From NCBI GenBank assembly GCA_021904315.1, contig CM038925.1, positions 4,342,501-4,406,500 of the forward strand: a stretch of 64,000 bases of DNA, given 5' to 3'. Origin of the DNA: Sphagnum magellanicum (lineage: Eukaryota; Streptophyta; Sphagnopsida; Sphagnales; Sphagnaceae). The first letter of the stretch is position 1. Each line of letters starts with the position of its first letter. The position numbers were made by a program, and so were the translations under genes. Shown piece after piece: positions 35,801 to 47,583 of the stretch. Under the pieces are notes generated by a model, which saw only the letters and a list, made by a program, of their open reading frames with translations, did no database searches and was not told where the DNA came from.

Positions 35801-38800
35801 TAATGAATGTTTTACAAAGTATTGAAGCTAAATTACACAAAGAAACAATTTTTAAAAAAACCAAAGAATTGATTAAATTGGCTAAATTAAAGGACAAATA
35901 ACCTTTACACTTACACCCACAATGGAAAGTTAACAAACATAATATGGATCCTAACAAAAGACAAAAATTGTGAAGGCAATATGTGTAAAAGATTGCAAAA
36001 ACTCTTAAGGATGAAAATATTTTTTATGTATTAAACAAGTTGTCACAATGATAAATCATGTCTATTGGAACTACATTGTTTTGCAACTAAAGCTCCAAAT
36101 CAACTAATATACAACTACATTACAACTAGAGCATGGAAATATGAGTAATAAATAAATAAAGTGTCACATCAAAAAATTAAAAAAATGTACTGTAGTTGCA
36201 AATGGGACACATATACATTGCAACGTACACATCAGACATATAAATGTAGTCAATCATGTTTGACTTTTTGGTAAGTTGCATTTTAATTGTGTATGGCAAC
36301 TATATTACAACTGGTGTAAATGTAACACCCAATCGACAATTACATTGCAACTAGACATCAACACATATAATCATTACAAATTTCCATTACCCATAACAAA
36401 TGACACTTGCAACTAATTGTGCAACTATGTTGCCACTATAGAAATATTATTTTTCCACTATTTTGTGATTATTGTTCAATTGTTAATAACTTAATAACTT
36501 AAAATTTTCATATTTAATCCTTAATATTTAATAGTGAATTATTTTAAATAATTTATAAAATATTATTTTTAATTAATAAGAAATAGCTCATTTTAATTAA
36601 ATCAATATATTTTTAATTTTTAATTTGTTAACTGATTCAAATAATCAATTTTTAAACAATTAAATAAAATTTTAAACTAAACTTATTCATAAAAATATCA
36701 AGTTTGAATGATTAATCATCAATTCAAAAATTCAAAAAATTAATTATTTAATAATTATGTTCTCCAAGAAATCATATTTAATATTTAACCATTATTATTT
36801 TAAATATTAAATATTAAATAAATTAATTAATTATTATGATTAATTAATTAAATTGGATAATTGAATATTAATCCGAACTAACCAATCCAATTTAGGTAAT
36901 AAATGATTAATCAGTTGAATTAGTTATTTAGAACATTATTATTTAGATTCACTAATTAGTTATTTATTTGAATTAGAATAATGAATTATCAAATAATCTA
37001 AATAATTGGTTTTGGGAATCCATATAATTATTTTTTTCAATTATGATAAATAAAATTGTGATGATGAATTAATTGATAAATGACTAAATAATTATTTAAA
37101 CTGGATTGACTAATTTTAAAAACTAATTCAAATGATCGTTATAGATAATTATAGATAATCAATTTGCATATATAATTATTAAATAATTACTTATTTACTT
37201 GTACAATTTAAAACTAAAAAAATAAGTACAAAGAATGTGGAAAAGTTTTTTTTTACTTTCAATTCAACTTGCAACTAATTTGTAACTAAAATATTTAGCC
37301 CATAAATTTTATCCTTGAATTTCATTCACAAACTATATGAAAAAGGTATTTTTTTGTGTGCTCACATGAAAAGATATGTGTCAATTTGGGATGAATTCAA
37401 AAAAGTTTAACTTTTAAAATAAAACATAAAATAAACAAATATATTACATGGCTACTCTTTTGTTTACTTATTTCTACATTCCTACTACTACTTGCGTACC
37501 TAAGTAAATAAATAGTTAGTGCTAGTTTTAAAAATAGGTATGTAGTATAAGTAAGTAGGTAGGTAAGTAGCCTGCGTATGTAAGTTTGTCCTACCTACTT
37601 AGTTTCACTTTCCTACCTACCTAACTATGCTTATGTACTGACCTCCTTAATTACCTAAATAAATAATTTTTTTATTCATTAATTTTTTTAATTAATATGC
37701 CATGTGGCAACTTTTGATTATGCCATGTGTCACAATCGAAGACCATTATAAATGAATAGTCATAATGTATGGTGGGGATTAATATTTCCAAAAAATAATT
37801 CACCCAAAAATCCCCATAATGTCACATGTGAAATTTTGATGGATTGATGAAAAATGATATCATGTTGATGTTACTATGGTAATTACAAATTAATTACATT
37901 GGAATTACACAATAGTTGTTCTTACATAGTTGTAACTGAGTTGCATGAGTTGCATATCTATACAATTTCACATATGGTGAGTTATATTTGTCACAATTCA
38001 TGCAGCTTGTTTGACAACATTCACACCTATAGAAATACATTGAATTACAAATGGTCATTGTAATTCAAAAATACAATTGCAAGGCTAGTTACAAATAACC
38101 CATTTTTTCATAGTGTGTCTATTTGTCATTTGGTTTACATGAAAAGGCTTTTCCTTGTAAAACAAAACATGAGCTATAAAGTTATAATTGAAGAATCCAT
38201 TTAAAAAATATAGGAGCTTTAGATTGGTTCAACAATAAAACCTTGAAAGGAACAAAATTACAAAAATTAACAAACTTATAGTTATAAATAAATGAATAAA
38301 AAATTAGATCAAGAATTCATACCTTGTTGGTGGGTACAAAAATTTGTACTTATTTGCCACTTGAAGTATGAACATGGACAACATGTCCATCATTCCCTAA
38401 CAATGTGTTCATTTTTAAACAAATTTGTAGTCAAATTTTTAATATTGTAATCCCAAAATTATTGTCACTCGTGAAAAGATTTTGGCCCGCATTTTAACAT
38501 GTTTGTTGATTTTTTTATTATCCTTGTTGATGTTCTCCAATTTCTATTCATCAATGTCCAAGAATTTATCCTTTTGGTGTGTATCATTATCACTAACAAA
38601 CATAATATTATAGAGATAAATAACATTTAAATCACTATCATCAATAATTTAAAAATCAATTTAATGAACTTTTTTAGAATATAATTAAATAAAAGGTGAA
38701 CTACAAAAAACACCACTAGGATCAATATTGAAATCCTCATTAGTCAATGGAACAAAAAGGTTGTTAAAATTTACAAAGAGGTTAAGATCAACTTCAATAA

Positions 38801-40428
38801 ATGTTTCAAAAGATTGATCAATATTAAATGATAACACAAACATCACAAACTTAACATCTCATGACTTAAAATGGAAATTGTGCAAAATTTGTTCATTCAT
38901 AATTTATACATTTCACACATTGATATTGCCACTACAAACACATTTAACAGACAAATTTATAAGAATATGAAAAATTCATGTGACATGCATTCATTCTTAA
39001 GTTCTTATTTCATTTGTCAACACTTTTATTTGTGTGTCAAATGTATTTTCAATGTACAATATTCATGTGTAAAATGTATGAACTTATGAATTAACGAATT
39101 TTACACAATTTTCATTATTAATTCATTGCATGCTAAATTTGTGATTAACAATCCAAAAGTTTCATCAACCTACATCACATGAACATGAACATCAAAACGA
39201 CAAGGAATAATAAGAGCCAATGCACATTGTAGATCAATAAAACTTAGAAGTTGTAAATCAATTGTCTAATTATTAATCACATCCAAATTTGACAATATTA
39301 TAATAAATGTTCCATAGACATCAAAAACATCATATGGGACATCATTACACTGTTTCTTTGAATTTGATTCATCAATGAAAACATTTTAAATCATTATTGA
39401 TATAAATGAAACAAAAAAAATGAAAAATAAGAAGGAGAATGTTGAAAATGTTCAAGCTCTCCAAAGTCCCCATAAAATAAGAATGTGATTAATATCCTTA
39501 ATTGATTCAGTTGCAAAACAAAAAAAACATGATCTCACACATCAACAAAATTGTTAATAAAAAATTGTAAGAATAGTGATTTCAAAAAGTAATTACATTG
39601 TCAACATTGGAAGAATTTTGATCTCACTAAAGGACCTAGGTGTTGGCATACCAAAAGAAAAAAAAACAATCAATGTTGTAAAGAGGTGTTGGAAGTACAC
39701 CATGAGAACAATGCCACATCCAACATTCCAATACAAAATGAAACATAGAAAGGCGAAGGTGGAAAAAAAAAAAAAAAGATGAAAAAAACATAAAAAATAG
39801 TAGAATACCACCAATGCTTGCAAAAACATTCAACATATAAAAAACAAACACAATCACAAAGTTTAGTTAGCAAGCTTATAAAAAGAGACACAAACTAAAT
39901 CACAAAGAGACAAAATAACTTACAAAATAACAAAACAACATAATGAAATAAGAAACAAGTCAAGGAAAAATTTTCCGCCGTATGCTCATGTTGTTGACAT
40001 TTGAATAGACAAGATAACAATCTTTGTGTTGTTGACAAAGAGAAAAGGGAAAGAAAAGTAGCAAGGAGATTCTTTTGTCAATGTGCAAAACAAGTAATGC
40101 CTTAAAAAAATTTAAAAAAAAACGAAAAACTCGTGATAGAGATGATGCGCATTGTTTGACAAAAGAAAAAAAACTCTTGACAACAAATGATGAACATTCA
40201 ACAAAATGATAAAAAGAATGATGAAAAGCTCACTTGCTAGCAAAACAAGCAAAACCCTAATGCAATCATAAAAGCTCACAATTGGATGGAAAAAAAAAAA
40301 AAAAAAAAGTCAAAAGAAAACACTTAGAGTGAAAGAACATAAACCCCTCCCTAAACCCTAAACCCCAGGGGCCTTCAGCCGACTGGCCTTGGGGATAATC
40401 CTCAATTCCTGGTACCCGCCGGGTATCA

Positions 40429-40462
40429 CAGTAATTTTTTTAGATAAATAAAAAAATTACTG
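40429..40462. repeat. perfect 14-bp hairpin
   Basis: CAGTAATTTTTTTA (40429-40442), a GATAAA loop and TAAAAAAATTACTG (40449-40462) form a perfect stem. It sits in the GC-richer island 40350-40660. Confidence 0.85.
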
Positions 40463-40699
40463 CAATGGTTTTTATGCCAGGTAAAGACCTTGGTCGGGGG
40501 CGTTCCAAAAATAACGGGCCCTTAGCCTTTAAATTGGGCATAAGTAAGTCTCGTTCCCTGTATCCATAAGGACCGAGAAAAGGGTTGTACTGGGAACAAG
40601 GGGCCCTGTTCAAGGAGGTACAAGGCCAGTATTTGGGTTCCTTACTACCCAAGTGGTGCAGAATTTGACTACTGTACTAAGAGGCCTCACTCAACAGAA

Positions 40700-41030
40700 C
40701 CCTGTTTCCACCATCCACTGGATGCCTGTTGGTTGGATGAACCTCAACTGAGTTAATATCTGGTTACACCTTGGTAACCAATTTTGTAAGAAATAAGTAA
40801 CTCCTATATAGGTAGATAGGTAAGAAAATAGCTAACTAGTAGGTGTAAGTAGATGATGGTGAATAGTTTATTCATAATGTAAAGGGCTGTTTTTTACTAC
40901 CTATCTACTAACAACCTGCTTGTAGGTAGGTAGGTAGGTAGGTAGTTTTTAAAATAAAAAAAGAGCAAGTGAGCTAACCATGGTGGTTAGCTAAGGAACT
41001 GGAACCCAAACAGAAAATGGTTACCTGACC
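40700..41030 (-). repeat. dispersed (TACC)-rich repeat family, copy 3 (inverted)
   Basis: The reverse complement matches copies 1 and 2 in order: TAGCTAACCACCATGGTTAG, dyad AAGCAGGTTGTTAGTAGATA, TTTTCTTACCTATCTACCTA, ATTGGTTACCAAGGTGTAAC and ATATTAACTCAGTTGAGGTT. It is about 9 kb from copy 1 and in opposite orientation. Confidence 0.75.
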
Positions 41031-41267
41031 ACTGTGTGAACTTGTTATAGTCCTAATATGCTCCATTTGGATGAAACCCTAAACCTAGGGTTTACCGTGC
41101 TTAAAGACCTGGGCAAATTTGAACGGGCGATGGTGAACGAGCACCCATGGTTGGTAGGTTTAGGGTTAAGGGGGGGGTACCTTCACCTTGTGGCCATATA
41201 GGAAGCCCACAAAATGTTAGATTTGAACTGAGAGACCCTGATATACCTAGTAGTCTAAAAGCATTAT

Positions 41268-41296
41268 GGGGGGGTGGGGGGGGGGGGGGGGGGGGG
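41268..41296 (+). repeat. poly(G) tract
   Basis: Seven G, one T, then 21 G. This is capable of G-quadruplex formation, and its length is prone to sequencing or assembly error. Confidence 0.9.
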
Positions 41297-41480
41297 TGAT
41301 ATTTGAAATATTTATAAATAATTTAAATGGAATTGGGTATTTTTAACCATGGTACCAAGGATGGTGCTGGTTAACCCAAGCCCATGTTACTATAAGCCAA
41401 CACCCAAGTACCTACCATGGTAACCTACCTACCTAGTATGGTACGTGATAGGTAGGTAGGTGAGAGAGCTAAGCTTATTT

Positions 41481-42770
41481 AATTAATAAGAAGCCAGCGA
41501 GAAGAGAGAGTTGAACTATTGTTTTTGCCCATAACCGTGCAGAAATAATGGCAACGGAGCATTAAAGTACAAGGGAACAAAGGGCGTAGGTTGGGGTGAC
41601 AAGCCCAGTGAACAGAACAGGCGGCTGCCTGCTTTGACAGGCTCCATGGCGCAGCAGCAGCAGCATCAGAAGCAGCAGCGCTCCTGCCTGCCTTGTCTTT
41701 TGCTCTCTGCCTCTTCTTCTCCCCTTCACACCACTGCCATGCGCCGCCCCTCGTCGTTGCTATGAGCAAAAGGAGCAGCTCATTACGTAACTACTGGTAT
41801 ATACCTCCCCTCCCTCTGCCTCCCTCTCTTTCTCTCTCTATTTGCAGCTTTCTCGTCGTGTCGGAGGCTCATTACTTCTTATTGTGGTTTTGGTTTTTGA
41901 TTTTGGTTTCTTTTTGAGGGGTGGTGGGGGTGTTCTTCGTTTTGGTTTTGTTTTAACCCTAGGTGGTTACGTACTTCTTGTTGCTTCTGGTTCCTTTTTC
42001 CGTTTTTTGCCACATTTTTTTTCCTTCCACGACGCATCGGCATCGGGGTGTGTTAGGAGGAGCAGGAAGAAGAGGAAGAGTGCTGTGTGAAAATGTACAT
42101 GAAGGTAGTGTTTGTTGTTGTAGGCTCAGTAATAGAGCCGTGGAGGATTTGCAACTTTTTAAGCGGATTGTCTGTTGTTACTGCCGGGATGCAATTAGTT
42201 TGAGTCCTGCTGTAATCGCTCACTATAGGTACTACGCGTTCTATGCTTTCTATTACTGCTGTGAGATCTCTGCTCGCTTTTCCTCGTCAACTTTTTTTTT
42301 GGGCACACATTGTCTTACGGAACAAGTGTAGGTACGTTGAGTACCGGCTGAAGTTCTGTTTCGTTTCCTCGTGTCCATCTGGACATACGATCGAGCCATG
42401 AGCGTGCATTGAGCTCAGAGTTGGACGCAGGTTTGTCCAGGAGCTGCTGCTGCTGCTGCTGCAACCTTGGAAGCCGAGTTTTCATGATAGCATTCAAGTC
42501 CACATTCTTCGTTTTGAGGTTTGTTGTTGTTGACAAATATTGGAACGGGAGTTCTTTTGTTCATACCTTCCTCTTAGATGGAAAAATGCTTGTGACAGAA
42601 GACACATCAACTTAGCTGCAGTGTGGTGGTCAACCGTTTTTGGAAGAATCAGCGCAACCAAGGAACAAGAAAAAAAACTCTTTCACTGTAAAGGACAAGC
42701 AGCCCGTTTGGAAGAAGCAAAGTGCAACCGGAGGACCACAAGTTTCTGTCACTTGTAAGGACAAGTCGCA
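41481..42770 (+). promoter_or_regulatory. probable promoter and 5' leader of the VAP27 gene
   Basis: Composition becomes less AT-rich here, with a CAG/GCA tract near 41657-41668, CT-rich sequence near 41800-41845 and (GCT)n near 42441-42462. There is no supported coding region. An in-frame TAA at 42756-42758 precedes the VAP27 start. An intron in the 5' UTR is likely but I cannot place it. Confidence 0.45.
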
Positions 42771-45580
42771 ATGCACACCGAACTTCTCAGAATCCAGCCA
42801 GGCGAGCTAAAGTTTCCATGTACGGTTTTCCACACACTGAACCTCAAGCATGTCTGTGTTGTGTTTTAGAGGGAGGCAGCGTCTGTGAGAGAGACAGCCA
42901 GCAAAGTGAAGTGATGATAAATCTACTTGCTATTTGAGTTGCACATGTTTGCACCCGGGGAAGCATTGGCAGAATCATGCCTAGTTTCCATACACAATTG
43001 GAACTGATATGCCCTTTTTCACTTCTTTGGAATACTGTTGCTGTGATTTGGTTATTCGTTGTTTGAGATCAATGGTCTCGTGTTTTGCTGCAAGGATTAG
43101 TATAAATTTGAGCTTAAAACACAGATACGTGAATGCCATTGTGGGGTTTGAAGTACATGCAAATCTGTAATAATTTCTTTTATTTTGTAAAAGCCAGTTT
43201 CAAACGAGTGCTAGTTTGGCTAGATTTTGGGTAGGATGTGGGAGCTCAAACCCTAGCTTTTTTGTGTTTGGGTTCATTATAACTGTTTTGTATCCATATC
43301 CAATTTTTGCTTTCCAGTGATTGACAATGGAAATGATTTCTCAAATTTGGATAGCTGCAGCAAGTACTTACTTTTTCCTCTCTGAATCTAAAATCTAACT
43401 CTCACCTTCTGAATGGTTTCCTGGTTCATCATTTTCAATTTCTCATGCAAGTCGTGTGTGAAAGTCGTGGAAACCTTTACCTTTTTTTTGAGCAGTTGAA
43501 TTGAAGAAGCAGGTCTCAGCCTCAATACAGCTTGTCAACTCATCTGAATATTATGTGGCCTTCAAGGTGAGGAGTTCTCTACTGAGCATTGCAAGATGAG
43601 CAATCTGACATTCTCATCGTTTTCCCTGGTTCAATGATACAATGTTACACTCTCAGCTTCACTGCAAGGCTGGAGGTGGTGGTGAATATTGAGAATAGTC
43701 TCCCACATCATTCTATCAGGAACACTGTGATTTAGTTTCATTTCTATTTGGCATGTGTTGCTTGGCAGGTCAAAACAACATCACCTAAAAAGTACTGTGT
43801 GCGACCCAACACTGGAATTGTACTACCTTATGGCAGTGCTGATGTCACTGGTACGTCATATCTGAAGGTTTACATCTTTTCATACTGGCAGCCATCTCTC
43901 TATCGCTGAGTTTCACCTTTATGTGGATTGTCTTTGGTTGACCTATATTAATGTTGGGGTTTCTGCAGTTACTATGCAAGCACAGCGGGAAGCACCACCA
44001 GACATGCAGTGCAAGGATAAGTTCCTTGTGCAGAGTGTGATAGCACCACCTGGGACTTTGGCAAAGGATGTCACCCAAGATCTGGTATGTTCATCTGTTT
44101 GAAATTGGTGTCTCCACTGAAGTAAATGATTGTACTGAAGATTAAACACTTTTATAAAGCAGATCTGTGAGCTTGAACATCACAAGAGGTGCATTACATT
44201 CATACTGATATCATCTTGGCCACATTTCCTTTTGCCTAGTCCAAATGTAAAGCTTGTTGATGTGATTGTATTTTGTGGAATGAGTGCAGTTCAATAAAGA
44301 ACCAGGTAGAGACATCCATGAAGCAAAGCTGAAGGTTTTATATGTGCCACCGCAACCACCCTCACCAATTACAGAGTCAAATGAGGAAGGCTTGTCACCG
44401 AAGACCTTTCCAGTGGTGGACAACGGCAGACACCACTTTCTGCCCCAAGATCCGGTAAACTTGTTATGTGAGGCTTTGTGTTGTTATAAGTTTTCCTGTT
44501 TCTGTGCTTCAATGACTTTGTGTTACTTGATCTGCACAGTGAGCTAACTGCTTTTTTGGTTTTACAGATGTTGAAAGATATTAGTGAGTTGAAGGCAAAG
44601 CTGACTGAGGTCTGTTCCTGCCTTATGACTAGCAATTTGATTGCATACTATACTTTTTGATACAAATTTGGTGTGAATTGTGGCCACAGGGATTTCCTTC
44701 CAAATTGGTTCTGTAGTTGTCAAGTGTGAACATGCATATGAATGAAAGTAGATAGTAGATTCTTCCTTTGTGGAAAGGCTCTTGAAATGGTTTTTGGTGA
44801 GCATTCCTGTCTATTTTTGTGATGTTGAGGTGTCATGAACATTGTGGCAGGCAAGGTCAGCACTGACTGCTTTGACTGAAGAGCGCAATTCTGCTATACA
44901 GCATAGCCTTCGCCTACAGGAAGAACTGGTAGCCTCTCCCTCAAGCTTGGATTAGTCTCCTTTGCTGTTATTGGACAACTGTTTGTATTATGTGCAATCC
45001 TGAAGTAGTATGCATGGACTGAAGTCTATTTAGTCTCAAGAATTCCTGAAGTATCTTATGTGCAAAGCAAGGTGGTATTTGGGTAGAATCAGTGGATTTG
45101 AAATCAGATGTTTGAAATCACAGAAGTTATTTCACACCTAGTGGAGAATTCTTTGCTTATACCTGCCCAGTGTTCATACAAATTTGACTAGAGCCTGATC
45201 TTAGATAAGAAATCAGATGCAAGTAGCTCATTGTTTGTCCATAATGAATGTAGACCTTGAAGTAAGAGAAGTATCAAATATTTTGATCCAGTAGATGAAT
45301 TTCTTAGTACTGCTTTGAGGTTGAAAGCAGGTAGTCAAGTCAAATTCATTTTAATGTTCAATCTTTAAGAGCATGAGCTGCGACAGAAAAAAATTATCTG
45401 TCCAAACTCTATCTCCATTGGCATGTGCAGGCGAACACAAAGATAGCAGGAGCAAAAAGTGGTGGGGTAGGCTCAGCAGAAGCTATGAAGGCCCAAAAGC
45501 TGCAGACTGGGTTCTCATTTTTGTTTGTTATTCTTGTTGGCTTCTTGGGCATGCTAGTAGGCTATCTTGTAGGTGGTTAG
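42771..45580 (+). CDS. VAP27: VAP27-type vesicle-associated membrane protein, complete
   Basis: Eight exons, all GT-AG and in phase: 42771-42819, 43496-43566, 43769-43850, 43969-44084, 44290-44454, 44568-44609, 44851-44928, 45431-45580; 250 aa. VAPs are ER tail-anchored tethers that bind FFAT-motif partners and, in plants, link ER to plasma membrane and cytoskeleton. The N-terminal major sperm protein domain (about 4-125) reads LLRIQPGELKFPFELKKQ, then VAFKVKTTSPKKYCVRPNTG, VTMQAQREAPPDMQCKDKF and LVQSVIAPPGT, and includes the basic FFAT-binding face. A Pro-rich linker follows (VPPQPPSPITES). Residues about 162-201 form a heptad coiled coil (MLKDISELKAKLTEARSALT). The C-terminal anchor is FSFLFVILVGFLGMLVGYLV. 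Length and order are normal for the family. Which of the several plant VAP27 paralogues it is cannot be told. Confidence 0.96.
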
Positions 45581-47549
45581 TGCAAAACGTCTCTAGTGAG
45601 TACCTGAGAAGCATAGTCGAACCTGCCTACACTGACTGCTTGATTTAAGCAGGAACCACCATGTTGTATGGAACATTAAAGTACATATGAGTATGACTAT
45701 TCTTCTTTCAAGCAGAAGGCTCTCAGATGTCTTTCTAGGCTTCCTCATCTTGTACATATTTATGTAGATATCAGGATGCTAGATTTTATTGTTCTTCTGC
45801 AGAAAATTTCTGGCTTATATTCTACACTGGGTTGCTACCACAATTTTCAACTGTTCTTCTATTTCTCAAACTTCCTAATCATGTCCCCAAGAAGTCAAAA
45901 GGTATGTAACCATCTATTTTCTCAAAGCCTTTTTAACTTCTCGCAGAGTTGTTCTGAATGTTATATCCATTTATGTTCTGTTGTGAGTCTGTCAATTTCT
46001 TTCCTTGTGGTCCTCTGGTTTTCAAAAATTCTCATAGATGTCCTCCAAGGCAATTAATGTCTGTGGATTCTTTGTGTCCTGGTGGCCTGCCATCATCAAT
46101 GATGTTTTTCAAGCTTGATGCTGGTGGTGTGGTTTGCAATATAAACTTTTAAAGAAGATCATGCAAAAAAATTATGCTTCTATTAGTTCCAAGTTCTATT
46201 AGCAGGTGACAGGAACTACTGGGTCATTTGTGTTCATAAGAGTAACCTACATCAAAGAGATTGATGAGGGTTGAGAGGAGCACAGGTCACTGGGGGCCTT
46301 AAGAAGCAAAAAGAAGAAAATGAAAGTATATTACTCTCTCAAAATGATGAAAATGTCTTCTTATTGATAGGGAAATACTAATCACCTTGGTGGTGTTACT
46401 CTTTAATAGCTGAAAATGCAAATTTTCAATCTTAACTTGATTGATACCCACATTTTTTAACAGTGATTTTTTTGCTTGATGGTTGCTTATTACTAGTTTG
46501 GAAGTGGCATGTAACTTGTAACATAGTTGACAAGTAAAATTGATCCAACAACTCATGGATCTCAAATCACTTGATTGCATCAATGTTTTTTGGCCTGAGC
46601 TTCATTGCCAAAAGACAGGATCTCCCAAAACCAAAAAGAAATTAGTGTTTTTTGTGAAGAGGCGGAGCTATTCTTGGTGTTAGCTTGGCCCCTCCACACA
46701 AACACATTATATCAAACAAGCAATGAAGGCAAGCAAGCAAAACAAATAAGTAAGAAGGCATGAAAGATGGAAAGATCTTGAAAATTGACCATCAAGTTCC
46801 AGCTCTAGACCTCCACCAATGTTGTCCACTCCTTGGAGCTCTCCTCTTCTTCTTCAATGCCTTGTGTAGAAGTTATGACAGCATGAGATTGATAAGTAAA
46901 AGGATTGAAAATGAAAATTGAAAGAGTGGAGAAGAATACCTTGTAGAAGGTATGAGAGTGTGAGATTCATAAGTTGATTGAAAATGAAAATTAAAAGAAG
47001 ATAGAGAAGGAGAACAAAACATGAGAAAGGAAGAAAAAATGACCCAAAAAAATGAGATGTTATAAGCTTGAATGACTAAAAGGTGCCTCAAATCCTAATT
47101 TCCAAAACCTCATTTCCTCTATCTTAATTTCAAACCTTTTCATTCGGTGGTTTGTCTATGGCATAGACACCCTTCTTCATCATTAGTTGAAAATTCTTAT
47201 GATCACAAACGATATTCAAATAATAAATAAGTGGAAAATGAGTATAATAAAAACTAAATTGAAATCAAATTATCAAATAAATTGATAGAATGGATACCGA
47301 ATTGTGTGGATACCGAATTCCACCGGCCAACTATAAAACTTCTAGAACAATGTGTGGAATAGAAGAATATGTTTGTTTGAAAATTTTCCAATAATTTCCT
47401 TTTTTATTTCCATGATTTTTTGAATTTGATTAATTCACCTACCTAATTTCAATGGACATTTGTGCAATTACTGTTCTATTATTTAGTATTCCTATTTCCA
47501 GCTTATATGCTCACTATACCACATCAACCATTACTCCCTTTCATGATAA

Positions 47550-47583
<34 letters not shown>

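Larger units (their letters stand above)
28816..41480. other. long AT-rich non-genic block
   Basis: No gene was recognised in 12.7 kb. 28.8-30.6 kb is unremarkable 3' flank. 30.7-33 kb is a cluster of simple and dispersed repeats. 33-40.3 kb is extremely AT-rich, and 36-38 kb holds many diverged repeats of CAACTACATT/TTGCAACTA-type words. 40.35-40.66 kb is a small GC-richer island of unknown origin with a 70-codon minus-strand open frame that I do not recognise. 41.0-41.5 kb holds telomere-like words and the long G run. Confidence 0.6.
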
